Shown here: in pieces, positions 1-8,184 of the stretch
Position numbering within the stretch: the stretch's first letter is position 1
How the letters are laid out: each line of letters starts with the position of its first letter
Assembly: GCF_039537005.1 (NCBI RefSeq)
Contig: NZ_BAAAZR010000061.1
Span: 1 to 64,000 of the forward strand
Length of the DNA: 64,000 nt
Direction of reading: 5' to 3'
Source: Sphaerisporangium flaviroseum
GTDB lineage: Bacteria > Actinomycetota > Actinomycetes > Streptosporangiales > Streptosporangiaceae
Position numbers and translations under genes: made by a program
Notes under the pieces: model-generated
Database searches by the model: none
Told to the model about the DNA's origin: nothing
What the model saw: only the letters and a program-made list of their open reading frames with translations

Positions 1-323
1 ACCAGAGCGATGAGCAGGGGCATCGGACCGTCCAGGCCGACCGGAAGCCCTCGGGCGTGAGGAAGCCCGCCCCCGCATCCCCGGATCACGCACACGATGC
101 GTCGACGCCGGGACGCGGCGCGAAAGCGGGGGACCAGTGTGCCCAACACCGTTCGGGGCACGCGGCTGAACATGAACAACTCATGCTCAGTCTTTAGGAA
201 CGGTACGGCGGGCAACCCGGGGCGAGCCGGGGCCCATTCTCACCGAACCACCCCACGAGTTCCTCACCGAACCACGCCATGAGTTCCGCGCCGGACCCTG
301 TCAGTCGATGGGTCTGGAACGCA
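1..323. other. Non-coding leading stretch
   Basis: I see no convincing gene here. The short open frames lack a ribosome binding site, a recognisable domain and family resemblance. The only structure is a 24-bp tandem duplication (240-287) close to the trpD terminator. The stretch could include the upstream region of a gene lying left of the window, but nothing shows that. Confidence 0.5.
240..287. repeat. 24-bp tandem duplication, two copies
   Basis: Two adjacent 24-bp units (240-263 and 264-287) beginning TCACCGAACCAC differ at two positions. They lie beyond the 3' end of trpD and its terminator. No function is evident; slippage or unequal crossing-over would produce this. Confidence 0.8.
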
Positions 324-355
324 GGGAAGCCATCCACCTGTGTGGATGGCTTCCC
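324..355 (-). terminator. Rho-independent-like hairpin after trpD
   Basis: A perfect 14-bp stem (GGGAAGCCATCCAC and its complement) closes a CTGT loop 18 nt beyond the trpD stop codon. There is no long T-tract, as is usual for high-GC actinomycete terminators. It probably ends the trpD transcript. Confidence 0.75.
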
Positions 356-372
356 TCGTCAAGCGGGTGAGG

Positions 373-1449
373 TCAGGAGGAGTGCTTGTGGGAGCGGCTG
401 ATGTCCACCCAGCGGCTGAGGGCCTCGGCGGCCCGGCCCGAGTCGACGGCTTCGGCGGCTCGCGCGTAGGCGGAGCCCATCGCGGCGACCAGGGCCTCGC
501 GAGGCGCGTCCGAATCGGGCCCGGGGCCGTCGGGATCGAGGCTGGCGAGGGCCGCCGCCGCGTTGATCAGCACCGCGTCGCGCACCGGGCCGGTCTTGCC
601 GCCCACCACGTCGTGCACGGCGCGCGTGTTGAACTCCTTGTCCCCACCGCGCAGCGCGTCGGGCTCCGAACGGGGGACGCCGATGTCCAACGGGTCGAAG
701 GAGGTCTGGACGGCGGAGCCGTCCCTGACGATCCACACCGTCGAGGTAGTGGCCGTGGAAAGCTCGTCGAGACCGTCGTCGCCACGGAACACCAGCGCGG
801 ACACGCCCCGCTCGGCGAAGACCCCGGCGACGACGGGCAGCATGCGGGCGTCGTAGACGCCGATGGCCTGCGCCGACGGGCGGGCCGGGTTGGTCAGCGG
901 GCCGAGGAAGTTGAAGAAGGTCGGAATGCCGATCTCCTTGCGCACCGGGCCGGCGAACCGCAGGGCGGGGTGGTAGACCGGCGCGAAGCAGAACGCGATG
1001 CCCGCCTCGACGGCCGTGCGCGCCGTCAGCTCGGGCGGCAGGTCGAGCACGACGCCGAGGTGCTCAAGGACGTCGGCGGCGCCGCAGGACGAGGACGCCG
1101 CGCGGTTGCCGTGCTTGACGACCCGCGCCCCCGCCCCCGCCGCGACGATCGCGGCCATCGTCGACACGTTGACGGTGTGGGCGCGGTCGCCGCCGGTGCC
1201 CACGACGTCGACCGTCGGACCCTCGACCGACAGCGGGGTGGCGCGGTCGAGCATGGTGCGCGCGAGCCCGACCACCTCGGCCACGGTCTCGCCCTTGGCC
1301 CGCAGGGCCGTGGCGAAGGCGGCTATCTGGGCCGAGGTCGCGGCCCCGGAAAAGATCTCGCTCATGGCCCAGGCGGTCTCGTCCGCGGTGAGGTGCTCGC
1401 GGGCGAGCAGGGCGGTGAGCAGCGCGGGCCACGTGGTGCGCGCGTCCAT
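373..1449 (-). CDS. trpD: Anthranilate phosphoribosyltransferase TrpD
   Basis: This 358-residue protein transfers the phosphoribosyl group of PRPP to anthranilate, the second dedicated step of tryptophan synthesis, in the cytoplasm. The glycosyltransferase family 3 hallmarks are present: the PRPP loop GTGGD at residues 84-88, NVST just after, and KHGNRA at 112-117, with a helical N-terminal domain over the first 70 residues. Length is normal for the family. The ATG start is preceded by a purine-rich GGAGA. The upstream gene on the same strand is a receiver-like protein 12 bp away, so the two are probably co-transcribed and end at the hairpin at 324-355. No other trp genes are nearby, which is common in actinomycetes. 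Confidence 0.96.
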   Translation of the reverse strand: MDARTTWPALLTALLAREHLTADETAWAMSEIFSGAATSAQIAAFATALRAKGETVAEVVGLARTMLDRATPLSVEGPTVDVVGTGGDRAHTVNVSTMAAIVAAGAGARVVKHGNRAASSSCGAADVLEHLGVVLDLPPELTARTAVEAGIAFCFAPVYHPALRFAGPVRKEIGIPTFFNFLGPLTNPARPSAQAIGVYDARMLPVVAGVFAERGVSALVFRGDDGLDELSTATTSTVWIVRDGSAVQTSFDPLDIGVPRSEPDALRGGDKEFNTRAVHDVVGGKTGPVRDAVLINAAAALASLDPDGPGPDSDAPREALVAAMGSAYARAAEAVDSGRAAEALSRWVDISRSHKHSS

Positions 1450-1461
1450 GGAGGTCTCCGG

Positions 1462-1860
1462 TCAGTGAGAGGAGATGCGGGAGGCCGAGCGGCGCCGCAT
1501 GAGGTCGGCCACGGCCTCCGCCAGCGCCATCGGGTCGAGCGGCTGGGCGACGACGGCGTCGGCCCGGGACCAGTCGGCGAGCCATCGGTCGTCGCGGCGC
1601 CCGATGATCAGGCAGATCGGCGGGCAGTCGTAGACCTCGTCCTTGGCCTGGCGGCTGATGCCCATGCCTCCGGCGGGAACGGCCTCGCCGTCGAGCACGG
1701 CGACGTCGATCTCTCCCGAGTCGAGCCGCTTGATGACGGCAGGCTGCGTGGCGCACTCGACGATCTCGACGAGGGGCACGTCGGCGGCCGGACGCCGCCC
1801 GATCGCCAGCCGCACCTTCTCGCGGGTGCTTGCGTCGTCGCTGTAGACGAGAACCCTCAT
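1462..1860 (-). CDS. Degenerate response-regulator receiver-like protein
   Basis: The 132-residue product begins MRVLVYSDD and has the alternating strand/helix pattern of a CheY-type receiver domain without an output domain. An acidic pair at residues 8-9 and an Asp in VAVLDGE near residue 58 could correspond to the phosphorylation pocket. The usual Lys of the K-P motif is replaced: the sequence reads AQPLDP. The switch Ser/Thr is also not obvious. It may therefore be a pseudo-receiver acting by protein contact rather than phosphotransfer. It lies just upstream of trpD and divergent from ctaE. An in-frame GTG two codons upstream is an alternative start. No sensor kinase is nearby, and its role is unknown. 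Confidence 0.8.
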   Translation of the reverse strand: MRVLVYSDDASTREKVRLAIGRRPAADVPLVEIVECATQPAVIKRLDSGEIDVAVLDGEAVPAGGMGISRQAKDEVYDCPPICLIIGRRDDRWLADWSRADAVVAQPLDPMALAEAVADLMRRRSASRISSH

Positions 1861-2041
1861 GCTCACGGTCGCGCTCACTATCGATTGACGAGGTATGGTC
1901 ACCACGGATGCTACCTGTCCCCGAGGACGGAATCCCAGACCACTCAGACTTGGCGTACTTGCAGCCTTATGTCTCATTTGTGGGACTGATGTACCCCCAA
2001 CCGGGGGGTCGTGCGGCGACCCGACCAGGAGAGCCGCAATA

Positions 2042-2656
2042 ATGCTGGGCGTGGCGACAGCATCCGCAATTACGACGACGGCAGCCCCCTCGTCCCGCCG
2101 GCCCAATCTGGTCAGTGTGGGGACGATCGTTTGGCTGTCCTCTGAGCTCATGTTCTTCGCGGCGCTGTTCGCGATGTACTTCACCATCCGGTCGGTCAGC
2201 CTCGGCCAGGGCAAGCCCTGGCCCGAGACTCATCTGGACGTCCCTTACGCGCTGGTCAACACCATCGTCCTGGTCCTGTCGAGTGTGACGTGCCAGCTCG
2301 GTGTGTGGGCCGCTGAGAAGGGCCAGGTCAAGAAGCTCCGGTTCTGGTACATCATCAGCTTCCTCATGGGCGCCTGGTTCGTCGGAGGCCAGCTGTACGA
2401 GTACAACAACCTGGTGAACGAGGGCCTGACCTTGTCCGCCAACGCCTACGGGTCGGTGTTCTACCTGACCACGGGCTTCCACGGACTGCACGTGACCGGT
2501 GGCCTGATCGCGTTCCTGTTCATGCTGGGACGCACGTACGCCGCGAAGCGCTTCACCCATGAGCAGGCCACCAGCGCGATCGTCGTGTCCTACTACTGGC
2601 ACTTCGTCGACGTCGTCTGGATCGGCCTCTTCGCGACCATCTACATCATCAAATGA
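2042..2656 (+). CDS. ctaE: Cytochrome c oxidase subunit III
   Basis: CtaE is the subunit III of the aa3 terminal oxidase in the cytoplasmic membrane, which here belongs to the bcc-aa3 supercomplex. The 204-residue protein has five predicted membrane segments. Family features include WLSSELMFFAALF near residues 31-43 and the C-terminal YYWHFVDVVW near 174-183. I chose the ATG preceded by AGGAG about 9 nt upstream. The open frame continues 49 codons further up, but that part is not family-like. The stop codon overlaps an in-frame ATG of qcrC (ATGA), so the gene heads a ctaE-qcrC-qcrA-qcrB operon, an arrangement typical of actinomycetes. Confidence 0.95.
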   Translation: MLGVATASAITTTAAPSSRRPNLVSVGTIVWLSSELMFFAALFAMYFTIRSVSLGQGKPWPETHLDVPYALVNTIVLVLSSVTCQLGVWAAEKGQVKKLRFWYIISFLMGAWFVGGQLYEYNNLVNEGLTLSANAYGSVFYLTTGFHGLHVTGGLIAFLFMLGRTYAAKRFTHEQATSAIVVSYYWHFVDVVWIGLFATIYIIK

Positions 2657-2673
2657 TCGGAACGAGGATATCG

Positions 2674-3504
2674 GTGAACTCGATCACCGCACGGAGGCGG
2701 CATCCACTCGCGCGATACGCCGTCCTCCTCCTGGCCCTGAGCCTCCTCGGGGGGGTGTACGCCCTGCTTGCGCCCGGAGGCGACCGGGCTGACGCGGCGA
2801 TCGCCTCCGGCAAGGCGGACGACGTGGCCGCGGGCAAGGAGCTCTTCGCGGCGCACTGCGCCAGCTGCCACGGCCCCAACGCCGAGGGCGCCTTCGCGCC
2901 CGGCGGTGCGTCGGGCCCGAGCCTCATCGGCGTCGGCGCGGCGGCTGTGGACTTCCAGGTGTCCAGCGGCCGCATGCCGTTGGCGAACCCCGGTCCCCAG
3001 GCCCCCCGCAAGCGCCCGCAGGAGTGGGTGAACCCGGACACCATCCGGCAGGTCGCCGCCTACGTGCAGTCGCTCGGCGGTGGCCCGACCAAGCCCTCCC
3101 TGGAAGCGGTCGACCCCAGCAAGGGTGACCCCGCGAAGGGCGGTGAGCTCTTCCGGGCCAACTGCATCCAGTGCCACAACTTCGTCGGCTCGGGCGGCGG
3201 GCTCACCTACGGCAAGTACGCGCCTCCGCTGAACCCCGCCACGCCCACGCAGATCTACGAGGCGATGGCCACGGGCCCGCAGGCGATGCCCGTCTTCAAC
3301 GACAGCACGATCACCCCCGACCAGAAGCGCGACATGATCGCTTACATCGTGAGCGTCCGCAACCAGCCCGACCCGGGCGGCAGCGGTCTCGGCCGGATCG
3401 GCCCCGTCACCGAAGGCCTCGTGGCCTGGGTGGCGGGCATCAGCCTCTTGATTCTCGCCGCTATCTGGATCACCGCCAAGAAGCGTCAGGTCAACCATGA
3501 CTGA
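2674..3504 (+). CDS. qcrC: Diheme cytochrome c subunit QcrC of the bcc complex
   Basis: QcrC is the membrane-anchored diheme cytochrome c that carries electrons from the cytochrome bc1-type complex directly to the aa3 oxidase, replacing a soluble cytochrome c. Two haem c motifs are visible, CASCH at residues 62-66 and CIQCH at about 164-168. An N-terminal membrane anchor covers residues 13-33 and a C-terminal one about 248-270. I chose the GTG start because GAGGA lies upstream at good spacing and the protein then begins with the family-like ARRRHPLA. An ATG at 2653, overlapping the ctaE stop, is the alternative and would add seven residues. The gene overlaps qcrA by 8 nt. Confidence 0.93.
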   Translation: MNSITARRRHPLARYAVLLLALSLLGGVYALLAPGGDRADAAIASGKADDVAAGKELFAAHCASCHGPNAEGAFAPGGASGPSLIGVGAAAVDFQVSSGRMPLANPGPQAPRKRPQEWVNPDTIRQVAAYVQSLGGGPTKPSLEAVDPSKGDPAKGGELFRANCIQCHNFVGSGGGLTYGKYAPPLNPATPTQIYEAMATGPQAMPVFNDSTITPDQKRDMIAYIVSVRNQPDPGGSGLGRIGPVTEGLVAWVAGISLLILAAIWITAKKRQVNHD

Positions 3505-4576
3505 GAACCCGAACGACATCGACCAGCCCGAGGAGCGCGTCCCAAGGCGTGTCATCGGCACTCCGCCCCCGCGGGGTAACGGCTCGGCGCTGGGTGCGCC
3601 GCCCAAGGGCCACGAGCCGATCGTGTACGAAGGGGTGAAGTTCCCCGACGAGGCGAGCGCCCGCAAGGGCGAGCGCGTGGCCGCCCTGCTGTTCCTGGTC
3701 GCCTTCCTGGCCTCGATCGGGTTCATCGCGTCGTACGTGATCTTCCAGGTCGGCACGATCGAGAAGACCCAGGTCTCCAACTTCGCGCTCGGTGGCACGC
3801 TGGCGCTGGCCCTGCTGGCGCTGGCGGCCGGCATCGTGGTGTGGGTCCGGCAGATCATGCCGAAGTACAGCCTGGTGCAGCAGCGGCATCCGATGGCCTC
3901 GCAGGCGGAGGTCCGCGAGGAGGTCGCGAAGACCTTCCTGCAGGGCGCCGAGGAGAGCGGCATCGTCCGGCACAAGCTGCTCCGCCGCACGCTGCTGCTG
4001 GCGGCGGCCCCGCTCGGCCTGCTGCCGCTCGTGCTGCTGAAGGACCTCGGCCCGCTCCCGGGCACCACGCTGCGGCACACGGTGTGGAAGAAGGGCCTTC
4101 GCCTGATGATCGAGGGCACCGGCCAGCCGGTCCGCGCGGCGGACTTCAACTCCCCCGGCGGCATCCTCTCGGTGGTCCCCCAAGGCTTCGAGAACGATCT
4201 GAACGCGCTGGCCAAGGCCACGCTGATCCTGATCAAGTTCCGGCCGGAAGACATCAAACCGGGCACCAAGCTCAATTGGACCCACGACAGCATCGTTGCG
4301 TACTCTAAAATCTGTACACACGTGGGCTGTCCGGCGGCGTTGTACGAGCAGACGACGCACCACATCCTCTGCCCCTGTCACCAGTCCACGTTCGACGCGG
4401 CCGACGGAGCAAAGGTCATCTTCGGCCCCGCGGCCCGTCCCCTGCCCCAGCTGCCGATCACCGTCGACGGCGAGGGGTACCTGATCGCACAGAGCGACTT
4501 CAATGTCCCGGTGGGGCCCAGCTTCTGGGAGCGCGGGGACGCCGAAGCCGAAGCAAGAGCTAGGGGGCACGCATGA
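3497..4576 (+). CDS. qcrA: Rieske iron-sulfur subunit QcrA of the bcc complex
   Basis: The 359-residue protein is the [2Fe-2S] Rieske subunit that takes electrons from menaquinol in the bcc complex. Both cluster-binding motifs are present: CTHVGC at residues 273-278 and CPCHQS at 292-297, each giving one Cys and one His ligand. About 230 residues precede the Rieske domain and include three hydrophobic segments (roughly 60-80, 95-115 and 165-185), the long N-terminal region typical of actinobacterial QcrA. The start overlaps the end of qcrC and the stop overlaps the qcrB start, indicating translational coupling. Confidence 0.95.
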   Translation: MTENPNDIDQPEERVPRRVIGTPPPRGNGSALGAPPKGHEPIVYEGVKFPDEASARKGERVAALLFLVAFLASIGFIASYVIFQVGTIEKTQVSNFALGGTLALALLALAAGIVVWVRQIMPKYSLVQQRHPMASQAEVREEVAKTFLQGAEESGIVRHKLLRRTLLLAAAPLGLLPLVLLKDLGPLPGTTLRHTVWKKGLRLMIEGTGQPVRAADFNSPGGILSVVPQGFENDLNALAKATLILIKFRPEDIKPGTKLNWTHDSIVAYSKICTHVGCPAALYEQTTHHILCPCHQSTFDAADGAKVIFGPAARPLPQLPITVDGEGYLIAQSDFNVPVGPSFWERGDAEAEARARGHA

Positions 4577-6228
4577 GCCTCGACGGTCCGCCCAAGGCCA
4601 TCGCGGGACCCGCGACTTTCCTCGACGACCGCATCGGCGCCGGGAACTTCCTCAAGCGCAACCTACGCAAGGTCTTCCCCGACCACTGGTCGTTCCTGCT
4701 GGGTGAGATCGCGCTCTACTCGTTCGTCATCCTGCTGCTCACCGGAACGTTCCTGACGTTCTTCTTCAAGCCCAGCATGGGCCACGTCCAGTACAGCGGC
4801 TCGTACGCGCCCCTGGTGGGCGTGCACATGTCCGAGGCCTACGCCTCCACGCTGAACATCAGCTTCGACGTCCGCGGCGGGCTGCTGATGCGCCAGATCC
4901 ACCACTGGGCGGCGCTGCTGTTCGTGGCGGGCATGATGGTGCACATGCTCCGCGTGTTCTTCACCGGGGCCTACCGCAAGCCGCGCGAGCTCAACTGGCT
5001 CATCGGCGTGGCGCTGCTCACCCTGGCCCTTCTGGAGGGCCTGACCGGTTACTCGCTCCCCGACGACCTGCTCTCGGGCGCCGGGCTGCGCATCACCGAG
5101 GGTGTGGCCATCTCGCTCCCGCTGGTAGGCACGTACATCACCTACTTCCTGTTCGGCGGGGAGTATCCCGGTCATGATGTGATCTCGCGGTTCTACAGCA
5201 TTCACATCCTGCTCATCCCGGGCATCCTGCTGGCTCTGATCTCCGCGCACCTGATCCTCATGTGGGTGCAGAAGCACACCCAGATGCCGGGCAAGGGCCG
5301 CACGGACACCAACGTGGTGGGGGCGCCGTTCTACCCCTCCTTCATGGCCAAGTCGGGCGCCTACTTCCTGTTCACCTTCGGCGTCCTGGCGCTGCTCGGC
5401 GCCTTCGCCCAGATCAACCCGATCTGGTTGTTCGGTCCATACACACCGGCCGACATCTCGGCGGGTTCGCAGCCCGACTTCTACATGGGCTTCCTCGAAG
5501 GCTCGCTGCGGATCATGCCCGCCTGGGAGATCAACTTCCTGGGCTACACGCTGCCGATGAGCGTGCTCATCCCGGCGTTGCTGCCCATGGGCATCATCAT
5601 GACCGGCCTGGCGCTCTATCCCTTCGCCGAACAGTGGATCACCGGCGACCGGAGCGAGCACCACCTGGCCGACCGGCCCCGCAACAACCCGCACCGCACC
5701 TCGATCGGCATGGCCGCCATCGCGTTCTACGGCATCCTTTGGCTGCTGGGGGCCAACGACTGGATCTCGGCGAAGTTCCACATCTCGCTGTACACCACGA
5801 CCGAGGTCGGCCGGGTGCTGATCTTCGCTGGGCCCGCGATCGCCTACTGGGTCACCTACCGCATGTGCATCGGGCTGCAGCGCAGGGATCAGGAGATGGT
5901 GCTCCACGGCGTCGAGTCGGGCGTCATCAAGCGCCTGCCGAGCGGTGAGTACATCGAGGTCCACGTGCGCCCGGCCGACGACCTGCTGGCCCACGTCCAG
6001 GGAAAGAAGTCCATCCCCGCGATCGAGGCCGCCCCGGACGGCGACGGCGTCCCCCCCAAGGGGATGCGGAACCCGCTCGGCAGGCTCCGGGCCAAGCTCA
6101 GCGAGACCTACTCTGCCGACACCGAGGCCATCCCTCTCGACGGGGGCGACGGTCATCCCAACGGCCACGGGCACGCCGCGGTCGGAGCCGGCGGCGGTGA
6201 CGAGGAGAAGAAGTCCCTCGGCCACTGA
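4573..6228 (+). CDS. qcrB: Cytochrome b subunit QcrB of the bcc complex
   Basis: QcrB is the cytochrome b that binds two b haems and contains the menaquinol oxidation and reduction sites. The 551-residue protein has the N-terminal cytochrome b fold, with QIHHWAALLF and MVHMLRVF carrying haem-ligand histidines and a matching pair further on. Multiple membrane helices follow, then a cytoplasmic C-terminal tail of about 120 residues rich in charged residues and Gly-His near the end, as in other actinobacterial QcrB. The start codon overlaps the qcrA stop (ATGA). It is the last gene of the operon and is followed by a strong hairpin. Confidence 0.96.
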   Translation: MSLDGPPKAIAGPATFLDDRIGAGNFLKRNLRKVFPDHWSFLLGEIALYSFVILLLTGTFLTFFFKPSMGHVQYSGSYAPLVGVHMSEAYASTLNISFDVRGGLLMRQIHHWAALLFVAGMMVHMLRVFFTGAYRKPRELNWLIGVALLTLALLEGLTGYSLPDDLLSGAGLRITEGVAISLPLVGTYITYFLFGGEYPGHDVISRFYSIHILLIPGILLALISAHLILMWVQKHTQMPGKGRTDTNVVGAPFYPSFMAKSGAYFLFTFGVLALLGAFAQINPIWLFGPYTPADISAGSQPDFYMGFLEGSLRIMPAWEINFLGYTLPMSVLIPALLPMGIIMTGLALYPFAEQWITGDRSEHHLADRPRNNPHRTSIGMAAIAFYGILWLLGANDWISAKFHISLYTTTEVGRVLIFAGPAIAYWVTYRMCIGLQRRDQEMVLHGVESGVIKRLPSGEYIEVHVRPADDLLAHVQGKKSIPAIEAAPDGDGVPPKGMRNPLGRLRAKLSETYSADTEAIPLDGGDGHPNGHGHAAVGAGGGDEEKKSLGH

Positions 6229-6253
6229 GCCGAACCGATCCACCGATGTGGCA

Positions 6254-6282
6254 GGGCCCGGGCGCGACACGCGCCCGGGCCC
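6254..6282 (+). terminator. Hairpin terminator after qcrB
   Basis: A perfect 12-bp GC stem (GGGCCCGGGCGC and its complement) with a GACAC loop is followed by TTTCACTT, 25 nt after the qcrB stop. It sits between convergent qcrB and the L,D-transpeptidase gene, so it may act in both directions. Confidence 0.8.
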
Positions 6283-6328
6283 TTTCACTTGCCCGGATCC
6301 GTCCCGAGCGGCACATGGGCCGGTCACC

Positions 6329-7612
6329 TCAGGAGGTGACCTTCTTCTTCGACTCCTCCGCCTTCGTGGTGGTGCTGTGGGAGACGGGGACCGCGGACAG
6401 GGCCTCCGTGGTGAACCCCGACCGCAGGCCGCTCCACCGCAGCCACTGGGGCCAGGTCTGCTGCCAGTGACCCCACCCGTTCGTGGGATCGAGCGGGCGC
6501 GGCGAGCCGCTCACGATGATCGGATCACCGATGAGGGTCGTCTCCTTGAACCAGCGGGCGTTCTCCGGGCTGATGTTCACACAGCCGTGGCTGACGTTGG
6601 AGTTGCCCTGGGAGCCGACCGACCAGGGAGCGCCGTGGATGTACTCGCCGCTGTCGGAGATCCGTACGGTGTCGTACACCGTGAGGCTGTAGTAACCGGC
6701 GCTGCCGGGCCCGGCGTCGGGAGAGGTCATGGTCGTGACGTCCTCGCGCGACATGGCCAGGTGGACGCCGTTGGTCGTGTAGTACTTCATGCTTCCGCCC
6801 CGGCCGGCGCTGAGCGGCACGGTCCTGACCAGCTTGCCGTCGCGCTCGACCGTCATCTGGTGCGTCGCGGTGTCGGCGTGGCTGACCTGCGAGCGTCCGA
6901 CCGTGAACTCGCGGACGTAGTCCTGGCTGCCGTACATGCCCGGACCGCCGTGCACCCCGGCGAGCTGGGCGACCAGCTTCACCTTGGTGTGGGCCGGCCA
7001 CCACGTCTTCGGCCGGTAGGTGATCGACTTGTCGTCGAACCAGTGCCAGGCCCCCTCGACCGGCTTGGACGACTGCACCAGCAGGTTGCGCTCGACCGCC
7101 ACCCGGTCGGTGATGGGGCGGTCGAAGGTCAGCATGATCGGCATGCCGATGCCGACGGTCATGCCGGTGATCTCCTTGTTGGGCAGGATCTTGTCGATGG
7201 CGAACAGCTGTGTCGCCTTGACGGTGGAGAACTCGCTGCTCACCTGCTTGGTCTTGCCTCCGGGCCCCGTGGCGACGACGGTGACCTGGTAGGTCTCCCC
7301 CGGAGCCATCGTGCGCTTGCTGCGCCATTGAGTGCGATCGGCGCTCAGCACGCCGGCGATCTGTGTGCCCTTCGACTTCGCGCGCACGGTGACGCTTCTG
7401 AGAGCGCCGTTGACGGCCCCGACCATGACGGGAAGCTCAGGGGCCACCTGACCGGCCCCATTGCCCGGAGAGACGCTCACAGCCACGTCCGACCGTGAAC
7501 CAGAGGCACCTCGTCCTTCCCTGTCGTTGCCGGAACTCACGCAACCACCTGCCAGCAGCAGAGCCAGCGCCCCCGTTCCAAGGGCGACCACCCGGATTTC
7601 GACGTGTCCCAC
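6329..7612 (-). CDS. Lipoprotein L,D-transpeptidase with Ig-like domains
   Basis: The 427-residue protein is a secreted lipoprotein of the L,D-transpeptidase (YkuD) family, which forms 3-3 cross-links in peptidoglycan. The N-terminus has a signal peptide ending in the lipobox LAGGC, with Cys24 as the lipidation site. Two bacterial Ig-like regions precede the catalytic domain, as in mycobacterial Ldt enzymes. The catalytic motif SHGCVNIS places the nucleophile at Cys344, and YIHGAPWS lies upstream. The GTG start follows GGGGGAG at 7 nt. It sits between the two respiratory operons, convergent with qcrB and on the same strand as ctaC-D-F. The 149-bp gap upstream starts beyond the ctaF terminator, so it probably has its own promoter. 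Confidence 0.92.
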   Translation of the reverse strand: MGHVEIRVVALGTGALALLLAGGCVSSGNDREGRGASGSRSDVAVSVSPGNGAGQVAPELPVMVGAVNGALRSVTVRAKSKGTQIAGVLSADRTQWRSKRTMAPGETYQVTVVATGPGGKTKQVSSEFSTVKATQLFAIDKILPNKEITGMTVGIGMPIMLTFDRPITDRVAVERNLLVQSSKPVEGAWHWFDDKSITYRPKTWWPAHTKVKLVAQLAGVHGGPGMYGSQDYVREFTVGRSQVSHADTATHQMTVERDGKLVRTVPLSAGRGGSMKYYTTNGVHLAMSREDVTTMTSPDAGPGSAGYYSLTVYDTVRISDSGEYIHGAPWSVGSQGNSNVSHGCVNISPENARWFKETTLIGDPIIVSGSPRPLDPTNGWGHWQQTWPQWLRWSGLRSGFTTEALSAVPVSHSTTTKAEESKKKVTS

Positions 7613-7710
7613 TTGACGTCTCCCCCGCTCCGATGGATCACTCCTTGTGAGTTATTACCCGGTTACTGCGTGTCGTGTACCTGCAGTGAGGGCGAAAGGC
7701 ACAATGAGCA

Positions 7711-7772
7711 GCAAAAAAGCCTCGCGGGCGACCGACGTTCCCTTGAAGGAACACATCGGTCGCCCGCGAGGC
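7711..7772 (-). terminator. Intrinsic terminator of the ctaC-ctaD-ctaF operon
   Basis: A 17-bp perfect stem (7719-7735 with 7756-7772) is followed, in the minus direction, by six consecutive T. The loop holds a second small stem, GTTCC/GGAAC. It begins 17 nt beyond the ctaF stop and is the most classical terminator in the window. Confidence 0.9.
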
Positions 7773-7788
7773 GGGCCGTACCACGTCG

Positions 7789-8184
7789 TCAGTGCGAGAA
7801 GTGGCCCCGGTAGTACTGGAAGACGAAACCGATCGAGGCCATGACGACCGCGAACGCCCCGATGAGGAACATCCACCAGCCGACGACGAAGCCGACGACC
7901 ATGAACGCGACCGCGAGGCAGACGAACAGCGGCCACCAGCTCGAAGGGCTGAAGAAGCCCAGCTCGCCGGCGCCGTCGCTGATCTCGGCGTCCTTGCGGT
8001 CTTCGGGCTGCTCGCCGATGCGGCGGGCGGTGAAGAGCAGGTAATAGCCGATCATCAGCGCGAGGCCCACGGAGATGGCCAGCGCGGTGGTGCCGGTGGG
8101 CTCCTTCGACCAGAACCAGTAGACGAGGTCCACGGCGGCGAAGAAGACGCCGCAGAGGAGAAACATCCAGCCCTGAACCTTCAT
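7789..8184 (-). CDS. ctaF: Cytochrome c oxidase subunit IV (actinobacterial CtaF)
   Basis: This 131-residue membrane protein matches the small actinobacterial subunit IV of the aa3 oxidase. Four hydrophobic segments are visible: residues about 5-25, 33-52, 85-103 and 105-124. It begins MKVQGWMF, and the motif FYxAVDLVYWFW-like region (FFAAVDLVYWFW) is typical. Its start codon overlaps the ctaD stop by 4 nt, so it is translationally coupled as the third gene of the oxidase operon. It is followed by a strong terminator. Confidence 0.93.
   Translation of the reverse strand: MKVQGWMFLLCGVFFAAVDLVYWFWSKEPTGTTALAISVGLALMIGYYLLFTARRIGEQPEDRKDAEISDGAGELGFFSPSSWWPLFVCLAVAFMVVGFVVGWWMFLIGAFAVVMASIGFVFQYYRGHFSH

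Noticed and set aside
97..282. A 61-codon frame in the leading region
   Set aside because: No ribosome binding site, Arg-rich composition only, and it runs through the tandem duplication.
340..1989. A 549-codon plus-strand frame opposite trpD and the receiver-like gene
   Set aside because: It has no recognisable domain and lies antisense to trpD, which has all family motifs.
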